Positions 37,014 to 46,345 of a stretch of DNA of 64,000 nt are shown piece after piece. Position numbers and translations under genes: made by a program. Within the stretch, counting starts at the first letter, position 1; each line of letters opens with the position of its first letter. The DNA comes from Devosia sp. (GTDB lineage: Bacteria; Pseudomonadota; Alphaproteobacteria; Rhizobiales; Devosiaceae). The DNA lies in contig NZ_JAFKHE010000022.1 of NCBI RefSeq assembly GCF_017307495.1, positions 62,001 through 126,000 of the forward strand. The letters are read 5' to 3'. Below the pieces are notes generated by a model. It was not told the DNA's origin. It ran no database searches and was given only the letters and a program-made list of their open reading frames with translations.

Positions 37014-37754
37014 GTGAATCTTCCGCGCATAGTCAAGCAAGTCCGGGCGGCTCTGTTCTGGCCTGTGGCCATAATATCGTTTGTCCGCGCATTTCCTGCT
37101 CGGCGTACCCGCGTTCGAGCCTTGCGAAGACTGGGGTACTGGCCGCGCCTCGGTCTCAGCTACAACAAGCTGAAGAAGAACGCGAACACCTCGGTGGTGT
37201 TGCTGCTCGACCAAATCGATGGCGTCGGGTCGGTCAGTCGTCGCGAAGCGAAGTGGCGTACCTCCGGACTGTTTGACCTGCCGTTGCCGGAGCTCGGCCG
37301 CCTGACCCGCTATCATTACTTCATCGTCATTCGTGATCCATACTCCAGGGTATTGTCAGCATTCCTGGACAAGTTCCGACATCACGAGTTTCGGAAGCGG
37401 TATGGAGCGTTCGCCCTGGATCCAGACGGGTTCGATGCCTTCCTGGCCTGGCTGAAGGCAGGGGGGCTGAACAAAGATCCACACTGGGATCTTCAGACCA
37501 AGCTGATGGTCTGGCCGCTCGACAGATACGATACGGTCATCCGGTTCGAGAATTTCGCATCGGAGATGCGCGCGCTCCTCCAGATGTGGAAAATCGAAGT
37601 CGCGCCCGAACTCCTTCAAGACGTGCTGCCGGGCGACCGGGACAAGAAGACATCTGCCACAGAGCAGATGGGCAGGTTCTACACCCCGGCGCGACGGCAA
37701 CTGGTGGCGGAGCTTTATCGCGACGACTTCACGGCGCTCGGCTATCCCAGCTAG
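37014..37754 (+). CDS. Sulfotransferase family 2 protein
   Basis: 246 residues from a GTG preceded by GGGGGA. The PAPS-binding features are LKKNANTSVVLLLDQ (the 5'-phosphosulfate loop, with Lys and a Thr-Ser) and VIRDPYSRVLSAFLDKF (3'-phosphate motif). These are typical of carbohydrate sulfotransferases. Composition is less GC-biased than the neighbours, as is often seen for polysaccharide decoration genes gained by transfer. It probably sulfates a surface glycan. It is convergent with the next gene, three bases between stops. Confidence 0.82.
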   Translation: MNLPRIVKQVRAALFWPVAIISFVRAFPARRTRVRALRRLGYWPRLGLSYNKLKKNANTSVVLLLDQIDGVGSVSRREAKWRTSGLFDLPLPELGRLTRYHYFIVIRDPYSRVLSAFLDKFRHHEFRKRYGAFALDPDGFDAFLAWLKAGGLNKDPHWDLQTKLMVWPLDRYDTVIRFENFASEMRALLQMWKIEVAPELLQDVLPGDRDKKTSATEQMGRFYTPARRQLVAELYRDDFTALGYPS

Positions 37755-37757
37755 TGC

Positions 37758-38531
37758 TCACGCCTCGACCCAGTAGCGCCGGAGCCAGTCGGCGGCGAGC
37801 GTCGAGTCCAGCGGCCCGGCGCGAAATCCTTCTACCGCCTCTTCCATCTTCGGCCTGCCATGGAAGCACATCACCCGGCAGTTGCCGGGCAGGCGCGGCG
37901 GCAGGAGATGGTTGAGCGGAAACAGCCGCGCCGCATCGTACTTGAAGCTCGAGACCATGTCGCCGGGCAGGTAGACGAGCTCGCCCCGCCGATAGGCGCT
38001 CATCGAGGTGTAGTACTGCTCGCTGCCCTTGTTTGCGGCGACGGCGCCGGCTGGGTCGCGGGCAAAGTCCTCGTAGAGGTAGGGGTGCTTGGCCGGGTCG
38101 AAGACGAAGACCGAGCCATGCCCGCCCGGCAGGCCCTTCCAGGCATAGCGCCATTCGCGCCGCATCGCGACCTTCTCCGGGGCGGTATCGACGATAGGGG
38201 CAAGGTCCCCGGTGATGACCACGTCGAGGTCGAAGCCGAGCATCTGGCCTTCCATCCCGGCAAGGCCCGGACGGAACAGCGAGACCTTCCGCCACGCGCC
38301 CTTGCGGCCCCGGCGCTGCATCGCAGCGAGCAGGTCGGCCTCGAAATCCTCCCGCGGCAGGTCGTGGAGCACGACGCCGTCGTCGATGCCCTCACCCCGG
38401 TCGGTGAAGCAGTGGAAGGCAAACGGGCGATCGAGGAAGCGCGTCACGCCGCGATACAGCCGGTTGACGTAATAGGCAGGGTACTTCTCGCCCCACTTGA
38501 TGCAGACGACATTGATCGGCTTGGCGTTCAT
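37758..38531 (-). CDS. Probable glycosyltransferase (DxD type)
   Basis: 257 residues. The N-terminus INVVCIKWGEKYPAYYVNRL is that of a GT-A fold nucleotide-sugar enzyme (GT8-like). The metal site is probably GFDLDVVITGDLAPI. Later blocks (GSVFVFDPAKHPYLYEDF and GNCRVMCFHGRPKMEEAV) resemble the acceptor side and the HGxxKP-like end of such families. No membrane segment. It overlaps the upstream polysaccharide gene by four bases, so the two act together. Sugar and acceptor unknown. Confidence 0.75.
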   Translation of the reverse strand: MNAKPINVVCIKWGEKYPAYYVNRLYRGVTRFLDRPFAFHCFTDRGEGIDDGVVLHDLPREDFEADLLAAMQRRGRKGAWRKVSLFRPGLAGMEGQMLGFDLDVVITGDLAPIVDTAPEKVAMRREWRYAWKGLPGGHGSVFVFDPAKHPYLYEDFARDPAGAVAANKGSEQYYTSMSAYRRGELVYLPGDMVSSFKYDAARLFPLNHLLPPRLPGNCRVMCFHGRPKMEEAVEGFRAGPLDSTLAADWLRRYWVEA

Positions 38532-39676
38532 GCAGTCTGCCCGTCCATGCAGAGTACCCGACCGGAAGATATCCGGCGACGAAGCCGGTCGAGATCGGCT
38601 GCGGAAAAACCGACCTCGCCATCACGGCCCCGGATCAATCGCGGATAGTATTCGGCGACCAGGAAGCTGAGCAGCGCGTTGCGAGCGGCGTCGTCAAAGG
38701 CCGCCGCGTCGGGATTGCCGAGCAGTTGCGCCAGCTCCGCGGACGTGCCGGCCGGGGCGACGCAGCCGGGGATGGCCCAGAAGGCCTCGCCCATCACTCC
38801 GACCCGAGCACCGAGCAGCATGGCCTCGAGCCCGACGGAGGAGTTGACGGTCAGAACCAGCCGGCTGGCGCGCACCTGCGCGAAGGTGTCCGTGGCATTG
38901 TCGAGATAGATCGGCAGGCCCTCGAAGGGGGCGAGCAGGTCGGCAAAGCGCGACTTGTCGCTCGGGTGCTGCTTCAGGCGAAGATGCCAGCCAGCCGGCA
39001 GCGCCTGGGCCGCAGCGGCGACAAAGGCAACGGTTTCCCGCACGCCGGTACATGCCTTGCCGAAGAAGCGCAGTTGCGTGTCGCCCTGCTTCTGCAGCGG
39101 CAGGAAGACGAAAGGCGCCTCAAGCGGCGGCGGTGGGCGCTCGCCGGGATCATGCCGGGCGGTGGCGGGGCGTTGGCGCAACCGCTCGGCGACAGGGCGC
39201 CACGCACCATCGGCTTCGGGATGCGCGGCCAGCCAGGCGAGGTAGGGCGCCGGCAGGCGCGGCAGACCGTTCTGGAAGTTCACCCCCACGGGATCGGCGG
39301 TGAGCGTGTCGGGCAAGGGACCGCGTTCGAGGAACAGGGTGCGTGCCCCGGCGTCGCGCGCCGCGAGCATGAAGATGCGCCGCGAACTCACGAGTCCGTT
39401 CCAGGCAACCGCGACGGCGACCGGATTGCCCCCGAAATACCGCCGCCAGTAGTTGTACTGCAGCCCAAACAGGCCCAATCGCAGGCGGTTGAGCCAGGCA
39501 CTTCGTCGCTGTGAGCGGGCAGTGGCCAAGGCTTCGGCCGCTCGCTTTCCGGTCTCCGGAAAACCCGAGAATGAGATGCCGCCAATCCAGACAAAGCGTA
39601 TGGTGTCGCCTGCCGCCGCAAGCGCCTTCACGATACGACGCTTCCTGCCGGCAAAGCGAAAAGCATGAAAATACAT
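38528..39676 (-). CDS. Capsule polysaccharide biosynthesis-type protein (KpsC/KpsS-like)
   Basis: 382 residues from the ATG at 39676; a GTG six codons upstream is possible and neither has a clear ribosome-binding site. The late part FVFLPLQKQGDTQLRFFGKA, WHLRLKQHPSDKSRFADLL and LVLTVNSSVGLEAMLLGARV matches the capsule polysaccharide family (PF05159 type), which includes Kdo transferases that start group 2 capsules. Kdo genes two kilobases away fit this. The exact activity is inferred. It overlaps the downstream transferase gene by four bases. Confidence 0.75.
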   Translation of the reverse strand: MYFHAFRFAGRKRRIVKALAAAGDTIRFVWIGGISFSGFPETGKRAAEALATARSQRRSAWLNRLRLGLFGLQYNYWRRYFGGNPVAVAVAWNGLVSSRRIFMLAARDAGARTLFLERGPLPDTLTADPVGVNFQNGLPRLPAPYLAWLAAHPEADGAWRPVAERLRQRPATARHDPGERPPPPLEAPFVFLPLQKQGDTQLRFFGKACTGVRETVAFVAAAAQALPAGWHLRLKQHPSDKSRFADLLAPFEGLPIYLDNATDTFAQVRASRLVLTVNSSVGLEAMLLGARVGVMGEAFWAIPGCVAPAGTSAELAQLLGNPDAAAFDDAARNALLSFLVAEYYPRLIRGRDGEVGFSAADLDRLRRRISSGRVLCMDGQTA

Positions 39677-39915
39677 TCGTGCGGCTTGCACCAACCGAAG
39701 CTACAGTCTGTGCCTATAGACGGTCCTGCCGGCCACGGGAAGACCGCATCTCTTGGACCCATGACCGACCCGATGACTCCGTCTCCCCGTGGCGTCGTCG
39801 TGCGTCGTTCTGGCTGCCGCGTCAGGATAGGGGAGGCTCGCGCCGATGCTTGCCTACCAAGGGGGACCGGAGCGCATCGCTTGACCGCGCTACTATTTTT
39901 GGGTCTAGATCACGA

Positions 39916-40521
39916 ATGAAGATCAGTTCACTCCTTCGCGCGTATCGCGCCAACCGCTACAAGCGCCGTGCAAAGACCGTCACCGACACTTCCAGACTCG
40001 TAGCTGGGACGCCACAGGATCGGCTGCTTGGTCTCGACGCTGTTCTGGCAGGAGCGGTTGGCTGCACTGTTCTTGACATAGGATGCCATGACGGCACCGT
40101 AGCTCAGGCGTTTGCGCGGGCCGGAGCGATTCGCGTGGAGGGCTGCGATATCTCCAGGGCGGCCGTAGATACTGCCAACGAAAGGGTCCAACTTGAAGGA
40201 TCAGCTTTTCACGTAGTCGACTTGACTGGGGGGGCCTCAGCGCTCTCGGCGCTTCCCCTCCGGCCGAAGTACGACATCGTGTGCTACCTCGGCATGCACC
40301 ACCACCTGAAGGGCCAAATGTCACCAGCGGCCCTGCAGCACCTGACAGTGGCAATCCTCGGTCGCTCCAGCGACATTTTCGTTGCCCGTACGCCACTGCG
40401 CCATTTCGACGAACTGCACGAAATGATCATGAATGGGGGCTTCGCGCCGGTAGGCGATCTGGAAGTCAGCGGGAAAGTCGGGCCGTCGCGGGTCTATCGC
40501 AGAACCATGCCGACAGCGTAG
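39916..40521 (+). CDS. SAM-dependent class I methyltransferase
   Basis: 201 residues (MKISSLLRAYRANRYKRRAK). SAM motif I is TVLDIGCHDGTVAQAF, followed by the acidic strand end VEGCDISRAAVD and the later YDIVCYLGMHHHL. Codon use is noticeably less GC-rich than in the housekeeping genes. The acceptor is unknown; the setting suggests a sugar of a surface glycan. It is divergent from the capsule-type gene. A possible promoter TTGACC (39881) with TCTAGA (39904) lies so close to the ATG that the message would be nearly leaderless. Confidence 0.75.
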   Translation: MKISSLLRAYRANRYKRRAKTVTDTSRLVAGTPQDRLLGLDAVLAGAVGCTVLDIGCHDGTVAQAFARAGAIRVEGCDISRAAVDTANERVQLEGSAFHVVDLTGGASALSALPLRPKYDIVCYLGMHHHLKGQMSPAALQHLTVAILGRSSDIFVARTPLRHFDELHEMIMNGGFAPVGDLEVSGKVGPSRVYRRTMPTA

Positions 40522-40655
40522 GCATTCGGTCAGTTCGCAAGATCAGGCTTAAGCCTCAAAAGAGCCAGGTGGCGCTCTTGGGAAGCCTCGCAACTCGGGC
40601 GGCCACGGTACCAGTAGACGGATCGTTTGCGCCCGCCTCCGATGCCTCTGCCCGT

Positions 40656-41250
40656 CTAGCGGATACGGATCGTCGCGTTCTCAGCCGCCCAGCGCAGCAC
40701 GAGTTCCCGCTCCAGCGGCCAGTCGTGCCACCGGCGCTTGGCGCTGACCCGCTGGTGGCGTTCGTCAGTGTGGTAGAACGTCTTTAATGCCTTCCGGTCG
40801 AACCCATACAGGTCGATCCCGGCGCAGTTGCCACGGTGAATCAGCAGGTCGAGCAAGATCAGCCCGGCCGAAGGACGCGCTCCGCCAATCCTCAGCTGAA
40901 GCTGATGCCACGCCGGAATCGGCACGACGGCAAGCTCGGCTGCCGACTGAGCAGGTCGTCAGTCATCAACTCGCGGATCGGTGTCAGCCACCGAGAATGT
41001 CCGTGCGGGTCCCCTGCGCCGCCGGCACCTTGATCAACCCGCGGTTGAGCCGGAGCACCACGTCGTGCTGGTCAATCTCGTCGCCGTACGAGGTATCCAG
41101 CAGCGACTGGGCATTTCCGACAATGGCCACGTGGGCGCCCTTGAGAAGCGACAGCAGGGCCCCGAGGCTCTTCTCGTTCGCAACCGGATCGCGGAACTCG
41201 GCGAATGCGCGCCAGTGGCGCAAACGGCGCAGGCTTCGCCGCAACTTCAC
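40656..41250 (-). pseudogene. Frameshifted GT29-like (sialyltransferase-fold) glycosyltransferase
   Basis: The 5' part (41250 down to a TGA at 40984) starts at a GTG overlapping the kdsA stop (GTGA). It encodes 88 residues with a sialyl-motif-like block (HVAIVGNAQSLLDTSYGDEI then DQHDVVLRLNRG, GTRTDI). The 3' part (down to 40656) is in another frame and gives PIPAWHQLQLRIGGARPSAG, IDLYGFDRKALKTFYHTDER and RRWHDWPLERELVL. These fit the second half of the same family, including the small motif with His and Glu. A third frame in between reads WLTPIRELMTDDLL, which would bridge them. Two indels therefore separate the frames. It is either a decayed gene or sequence errors. Confidence 0.7.
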
Positions 41251-42083
41251 TGTAGCCCCTTCGCCAGTCGATCCAGCGCCTTGAGGTCGGCGACCAGCGT
41301 CTCGATCTCGCCGAGCGGGATCATGTTGGCGCCGTCCGAGGGGGCGTTGTCGGGGTCCTCGTGCGTTTCGATGAACACGCCGGCGACGCCGACGGCGACG
41401 GCGGCGCGGGCCAGCACCGGCGCGTACTGGCGCTCGCCGCCGGACGAGTCGCCGCGACCGCCCGGCTGCTGCACGGAATGGGTGGCATCGAAGATCACCG
41501 GCTTGTCGGTCTCGGCCATGATCACGAGGCCGCGCATGTCGACCACCAGCGTGTTGTAGCCGAAGCTCGTGCCGCGCTCGGTGAGCAGCACGCCCGAAGC
41601 CCCGGCGCCGTCCAGTTTCCGCGCCACGTTCTTCATGTCCCAGGGGGCGAGGAACTGGCCCTTCTTGACGTTCACCACCCTGCCGGTCGCGGCCGCCGCG
41701 ACGAGCAGGTCGGTCTGCCGGCTGAGGAAGGCCGGGATCTGCAGGATATCGGCAACCTCGGCCACCGGCGCGCATTGCTCGCGCTCATGCACGTCGGTGG
41801 TGATCGGCAGGCCGGTCGCCGCCTTCACGTCGGCAAGGATCTGCAGCGCCTCGTCCATGCCGAGCCCGCGATAGCTGCTGGCGCTGGTGCGATTGGCCTT
41901 GTCGAACGAGGACTTGTAGACGAGCGGGATGGATTGCCGCTCCGCCAGTTCGGCGAGGAAGGTCGCGGTCCTCAGCGCATGGTCGCGGCTCTCGATCACG
42001 CATGGCCCGAGGATGAAGGCAAGCGGCAGCCTGCTGCCGAACTCGACCCGCTTGCCGCCCGGTGCCTCGACGAAAACCTGCAT
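41247..42083 (-). CDS. kdsA: 3-deoxy-8-phosphooctulonate synthase
   Basis: 278 residues from the ATG at 42083 ([16 protein letters not shown]). Family motifs: [39 protein letters not shown] and [13 protein letters not shown], plus [12 protein letters not shown]. It condenses arabinose 5-phosphate with phosphoenolpyruvate to Kdo 8-phosphate. The ATG overlaps the phosphatase stop (TGATG). Third enzyme gene of the coupled Kdo operon. Confidence 0.97.
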   Translation of the reverse strand: MQVFVEAPGGKRVEFGSRLPLAFILGPCVIESRDHALRTATFLAELAERQSIPLVYKSSFDKANRTSASSYRGLGMDEALQILADVKAATGLPITTDVHEREQCAPVAEVADILQIPAFLSRQTDLLVAAAATGRVVNVKKGQFLAPWDMKNVARKLDGAGASGVLLTERGTSFGYNTLVVDMRGLVIMAETDKPVIFDATHSVQQPGGRGDSSGGERQYAPVLARAAVAVGVAGVFIETHEDPDNAPSDGANMIPLGEIETLVADLKALDRLAKGLQ

Positions 42084-42688
42084 CAGAACAATCCCCTGTC
42101 GCCGGGTGCGCCCGGCCTCTGGTCCCAGCCGACGAGCCGCGCCGAGGTCGCGTAGATATCGATCACGCCATAGGCGCCGGTGCGCAGCTTCATTGCCCCG
42201 TCCTCGCGCATCAGCCCCAGCGCCGCAAGCGCAAATCGCGCCGCGCCATTGCTGGTGACGAGGAGGATCGTGCCATCGGCCGTCCGCGCGAACTCGTGCC
42301 AGGCCGCGATGCGCCACTCGGCGCCGACGTCCCAGCCCGGCGGCGCGACCAGGTCGCGCTCCCAGCGCTCCAGCGCCTCCCGTCCGATCCGCGCGACCAC
42401 GGCGTCCTCGGAAAGGTTCTCGTCCGGTCCGTGGTCGATTTCGTTGAGGAACTCGGCCGTCTCGGGCTCCTTGTCGATGATCTCGCTGGCCGTGTGCCGG
42501 GCGCGGATCAGCGGGCTGCTCAACACCCGGTCGAACGCGACCCGGTTCCTGGCAAAATGCCAGCCGAGCGCCCGCGCCTGCTCGACACCCGCCTCCGTCA
42601 GCGGCAGGTCCGTGCGCGCGCCGACCCGGCGCGGCGCCTCGCCGGCCTCGAAGGTATTGCCATGCCTGACGATGACGAGCCGGGTCAT
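42083..42688 (-). CDS. Histidine phosphatase family protein
   Basis: 201 residues with the RHG motif at the very start ([20 protein letters not shown]), [15 protein letters not shown] and the second catalytic His region ([13 protein letters not shown]), where Ser-Asn replaces the usual His-Gly. The missing second His is notable. Because it is locked between kdsB and kdsA by overlaps on both sides, a role as a Kdo 8-phosphate phosphatase (KdsC function) is an attractive idea, but the family does not prove it. No HAD-type kdsC is in the window. Confidence 0.82.
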   Translation of the reverse strand: MTRLVIVRHGNTFEAGEAPRRVGARTDLPLTEAGVEQARALGWHFARNRVAFDRVLSSPLIRARHTASEIIDKEPETAEFLNEIDHGPDENLSEDAVVARIGREALERWERDLVAPPGWDVGAEWRIAAWHEFARTADGTILLVTSNGAARFALAALGLMREDGAMKLRTGAYGVIDIYATSARLVGWDQRPGAPGDRGLF

Positions 42689-43503
42689 GCGCGCCAGTCA
42701 ACGAACGGATCGCCATGCTCGGCGATGAGCCGCTCGGCCCGTTCCACGTCGAGCGGGCTGTCGACCCCGCTCATGGTGATGCGGGCCGGGGGGACGAGCA
42801 CGGCGCGGATATCGAGTCCCAGCTCGATCAGGCGCAGCTGCTCCAGCCCTTCCAGCACCTCGTAGTGCGAGGGCGGCGCGGCCTCGAAGGCCTCGAGCGC
42901 CGGGGTGCGATAGCAGTAGAGCCCAATATGCTGCAGCACCGGCGAAAGCGGCAGTTCCCCCCGCAGCTCCGCTTCCTTGCGCATGAACGGCAGCACGGTC
43001 TTGGAGAACCACAGGGCCCGGCCATCGGCGGCGCGGATGCAGGTGGTGCCGCTGGCCGGCGTCATCTGCTTGTGCGCCACCAGCGCATCGAGCCGCGGCC
43101 AGTCGAGCTGCACCACCGGAGTGGTGACATCGGCGGTCGACCGGCGCGCGTGGCGCACGATCTCGACGATATGGTCGGGCGCCGTGAACGGCGCGTCGCC
43201 CTGCAGGTTCACCACCAGTTGCGCCGAACGGCCGCTGGCCCTGAGCGCGGCGAGCGCGCGTCCCGAGCCGGAGGTGATGTCGGGCGAGGTCATGACCGCG
43301 TGCAGGCCGATCTCGTGGGCCTTGTCGAGGATGCGCGTGTCGTCGGTCGCAACCATCACCTCGACATCGCCGAGCTTGCGGGCGGCGACCATGGCGATGC
43401 CCGCGACGCGCTCGAGCAGGAGGCGCCCCGCGATCGGGTGCAGGGGCTTGCCCGGCAGGCGGGTCGAGCCGTAGCGGGCAGGGATGACGATGAGGTCGGC
43501 CAC
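42685..43503 (-). CDS. kdsB: CMP-Kdo synthetase
   Basis: 272 residues from a GTG that overlaps the kdsD stop (TAGTG). Cytidylyltransferase motifs: [31 protein letters not shown] and [15 protein letters not shown]. It activates Kdo with CTP. The family pattern usually reads QGDEP; here it is QGDAP. The stop overlaps the next start by four bases (ATGA). Confidence 0.94.
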   Translation of the reverse strand: MADLIVIPARYGSTRLPGKPLHPIAGRLLLERVAGIAMVAARKLGDVEVMVATDDTRILDKAHEIGLHAVMTSPDITSGSGRALAALRASGRSAQLVVNLQGDAPFTAPDHIVEIVRHARRSTADVTTPVVQLDWPRLDALVAHKQMTPASGTTCIRAADGRALWFSKTVLPFMRKEAELRGELPLSPVLQHIGLYCYRTPALEAFEAAPPSHYEVLEGLEQLRLIELGLDIRAVLVPPARITMSGVDSPLDVERAERLIAEHGDPFVDWRA

Positions 43504-44528
43504 TAGGCGAGCCCGACGCGCAGGCAGTCGTGCAGGTGCACGATGCCGACCGGCCTGGCGCCGTCCATGGCGAAGATCGCCGTGACCCGCGGCGCCAGCG
43601 TCGTCATCTGCCGCAACGCCTCGCTGAGCAGGGCCTCGGCCGAGATGACGCGCGGGTTGGTCGTCATCACCGCATCGGCGCTCTGCTGCAGCAGGCCGTC
43701 CGCCATGTGCCGGCGCAGGTCGCCGTCGGTGATGATGCCGAGCAGGTCGCCATTCTCGTCGATCACGCCGGTGCAGCCGAAGCCCTTGGAGGTCATTTCG
43801 AGGATGGCGGAGGCAACGCTGGCCTCGGCCGCGACCAGCGGCAGCTTGTCGCCGCGATGCATCACCTCGCCGACCGTCAGCAGCGCGCTGCCCAGCGTTC
43901 CGCCAGGATGGAAGACGTGGAAATCGGCGGCCTTGAAGCCGCGCCGCCTGAGCAGCACCACGGCCAGCGCATCGCCGAGCGCCATCATCATCGTGGTCGA
44001 GGTCGTCGGCGCCGAGGTGACGTCGCAGGCCTCGGGCGCCGGCGGCAGCGCAACCACGATATTGGCCGCCTGACCGAGGCGCGACTGCGGGCGGGCGGTC
44101 ATGAGCGCGAGCGGAATGCCGAAGCGCGCGCAGTAGTTGGCGAGCGGCTCGAGCTCGGCCGTGGCGCCGGATTTCGACAGCATGAGCACGACGTCGGCCG
44201 TGGTGATCATGCCCAGGTCGCCGTGGCTGGCGTCGGCGCCGTGCACGAACTGCGCCGGCGTGCCGGTCGAGGCGAGGGTGGCGGCGACCTTGCGCGCCAC
44301 GTGAGCGCTCTTGCCCACCCCCGAGAGGACGACCCGGCCGGGCGCCCGCTGGATCAGCTCGACCAGCGCCACGAACGCGCCGTCCAGCGTTTCGGCGAGC
44401 GCGCCCAGCCCTTCGGCTTCGATGCGGATCGCGGCCCGCGCCTCGTCGAGGCTGAGCTGCTGCAGTCGCGCATCGTTGGCTATGGGGTAGCGCACCTGTG
44501 GGCCCGGCCCGCTTCTGGCTGAAGACAT
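43503..44528 (-). CDS. kdsD: Arabinose-5-phosphate isomerase (KpsF/KdsD)
   Basis: 341 residues. An SIS domain (VVLSGVGKSAHVARKVAATL, HGADASHGDLGMI, SKSGATAELEPL) is followed by two CBS domains (from about residue 220, VGEVMHRGDKLPLV and ADAVMTTNPRVIS). It converts ribulose 5-phosphate to arabinose 5-phosphate, the first step to Kdo. A His-rich HVFHPGGTLGSALL block between domains is typical. First gene of the kdsD-kdsB-phosphatase-kdsA operon. Confidence 0.96.
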   Translation of the reverse strand: MSSARSGPGPQVRYPIANDARLQQLSLDEARAAIRIEAEGLGALAETLDGAFVALVELIQRAPGRVVLSGVGKSAHVARKVAATLASTGTPAQFVHGADASHGDLGMITTADVVLMLSKSGATAELEPLANYCARFGIPLALMTARPQSRLGQAANIVVALPPAPEACDVTSAPTTSTTMMMALGDALAVVLLRRRGFKAADFHVFHPGGTLGSALLTVGEVMHRGDKLPLVAAEASVASAILEMTSKGFGCTGVIDENGDLLGIITDGDLRRHMADGLLQQSADAVMTTNPRVISAEALLSEALRQMTTLAPRVTAIFAMDGARPVGIVHLHDCLRVGLA

Positions 44529-44627
44529 GCCGGCTGGATTAGCAGCATTTGTCGAAGGCCCGCAAGGTTGTGCCCGGGCGGCGGGCGGGCTAGAGCGGTT
44601 GGCAGTCAGCTTGGCGTCGCAGCCTCA

Positions 44628-44712
44628 TCCGCGTCGTTCCCGCGAACGCGGGAACCTCTTTTTGCGATGCCGGAGGCAAGAACGGAGAGTCCCGCTTTCG
44701 CGGGGATGACCC
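44628..44712. repeat. REP-like paired element between kdsD and waaA
   Basis: CGTTCCCGCGAACGCGGGAA and the inverted partner GTCCCGCTTTCGCGGGGATG (44690-44709). Located in the 232-base divergent gap; no gene seen there. Confidence 0.75.
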
Positions 44713-44760
44713 GGTGGGAACATTGATATCCAGTCGTGCCGATCACTTGAGAGCTTTGCG

Positions 44761-46020
44761 GTGAGGCGGCCAGTCTCCTTGGCGTGGCAGGCCTATGGCG
44801 CGCTGGTCGGCGCGGCCTCGTGGCTGCACTATGCCGCACTGTCGCGCCTCGGCCGGTCCGACGAGGGCGGCGCGGAGTGGTTCAGGAGGCGCCTTTCCCC
44901 GCCGCTGCCGCAGCCCGCCAGCGGGCGCCGCATCTGGATCCATGCCGTCTCGGCAGGCGAGTCCAAGGTCGCCGAGCTGCTGCGCCAGCGCCTGCTCGAA
45001 CGTGACTCGGACCTCTCGGTCGTCCTCTCCGCCACGACCTATTCCGGCTTTGCCCGCGTCGCCGCCATCGCCGGCGAGGCCTCGAGCTTCATCATGCCGC
45101 TCGATACGCTCGCGGCGCAGCGGCGCGTCTTCGACACGGTGCGGCCGGACCTGGTGATTCTCGTCGAGTCGGAGTTCTGGCCGGCGCAGTTCGCCGCCGC
45201 GGCGGAGGCCGGCGTGCCGGTGCTGGTGGTCAACGCCACCATGTCGGCGCGGAGCTTTGCTCGCCATCGCCGCAACCCGGCCGTTGCCCGCCGCACCATC
45301 GCCAGGGCCGGGCGCATCTACGCGCAGGATGAGGCGATCGCCAGCCGCTATGCCGCGCTGGGCGTGCCGCCTGATCGGATCGAGGTGATCGGCAACCTGA
45401 AACTCGTCCCCTCGCGCCCCGCCGGTCCGATCGACAGGTCCCCGCCGCCCCTCGTTGCCTTTGGCAACGTGCACCGCGACGAGATTGCCGGCCTTGCGCC
45501 GGCCATTGCCGCCCTGCGCCGGGCGCGACCCGACCTGCGCGTCGTGCTGGTCCCGCGCTATCCCGGCAAGACGCCGGGCGAGGTGCTGAGCGCCGGTTTC
45601 GGCGCGGACCTGCGCATCATCGATACGATCGGCGATCTGCCCGAAGCGGGGCCGCTCGTCTGGCTCGACCAGATGGGCGCGCTGGCGGCGGTCTATGCCC
45701 AAGCGACCGTCGGGGTGGTGTGCGGCACTTTCTCCGATGTCGGCGGGCACGACCTCAGCGAGCCGCTGCACCTGGGCGCGGCCAGCGTCTATGGCCCCAA
45801 TGTCGAGCGCCAGAAGCCGCTGCATGCGGCCCTGTCGGCCTTGGGATGCGCAACGCAGGTGGCGAGTGCGGAGGAGTTGCCCGGCGTCATCGCAGGGCTT
45901 GTCGACGACAAACCACGGCGCGATGAGATGGTCGCCGCATTCCGCACCGTATCGGAAGAGGCCGCAAAGCGGCTGGACACATTGGCGGCCGAACTAGTGG
46001 GGCAGGTGGTGGGCAACTAG
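44761..46020 (+). CDS. waaA: 3-deoxy-D-manno-octulosonic acid (Kdo) transferase
   Basis: 419 residues from a GTG. One N-terminal membrane anchor segment. Family motifs: WIHAVSAGESKVAELL (catalytic Glu), LVILVESEFWPAQF, SARSFARHRRNPAV and FGNVHRDEIAGL, then GGHDLSEPLHLGAASVYGP near the end. It transfers Kdo from CMP-Kdo to lipid IVA on the inner face of the inner membrane. Divergent from the operon making its donor. Confidence 0.95.
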   Translation: MRRPVSLAWQAYGALVGAASWLHYAALSRLGRSDEGGAEWFRRRLSPPLPQPASGRRIWIHAVSAGESKVAELLRQRLLERDSDLSVVLSATTYSGFARVAAIAGEASSFIMPLDTLAAQRRVFDTVRPDLVILVESEFWPAQFAAAAEAGVPVLVVNATMSARSFARHRRNPAVARRTIARAGRIYAQDEAIASRYAALGVPPDRIEVIGNLKLVPSRPAGPIDRSPPPLVAFGNVHRDEIAGLAPAIAALRRARPDLRVVLVPRYPGKTPGEVLSAGFGADLRIIDTIGDLPEAGPLVWLDQMGALAAVYAQATVGVVCGTFSDVGGHDLSEPLHLGAASVYGPNVERQKPLHAALSALGCATQVASAEELPGVIAGLVDDKPRRDEMVAAFRTVSEEAAKRLDTLAAELVGQVVGN

Positions 46021-46087
46021 CGGAAGCGCCCTCCCGGAGAAGAGATGCTCCTTGGGGCCGCGCGCCGAGACGGACTGCCCTTCCCGC

Positions 46088-46342
46088 TCAGCCCTGCTCG
46101 TCGTCTTCCGGGTTCAGCAGCCGGTGCAGGTGCACAACGAAATAGCGCATCTCGGCATTGTCGACCGTCAGCTGCGCCTTCTGTTTCCACACCGCATGGG
46201 CGGCGGCGTAGTTGGGATAGACGCCGACGAGATCGACGGCATCGAGGTCCTTGAACACGACCTCGTCGCCCTTTTCCACTTCGCCGCCGAGGACGAGGTG
46301 CAAGAGCTGCTGCTTGGGCTGGGGCTTCTTGGCTTTGCTCAC
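46088..46342 (-). CDS. DUF4170 family protein
   Basis: 84 residues from a GTG (SKAKKPQPKQQLLHLVLGG). The pattern VVFKDLDAVDLVGVYPNYAA and AEMRYFVVHLHRLL matches the small DUF4170 family found beside waaA in Rhizobiales. Function unknown. It lies three bases after the nucleotidase stop, so it is in the same operon. Convergent with waaA. Confidence 0.82.
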   Translation of the reverse strand: MSKAKKPQPKQQLLHLVLGGEVEKGDEVVFKDLDAVDLVGVYPNYAAAHAVWKQKAQLTVDNAEMRYFVVHLHRLLNPEDDEQG

Positions 46343-46345
46343 GAC

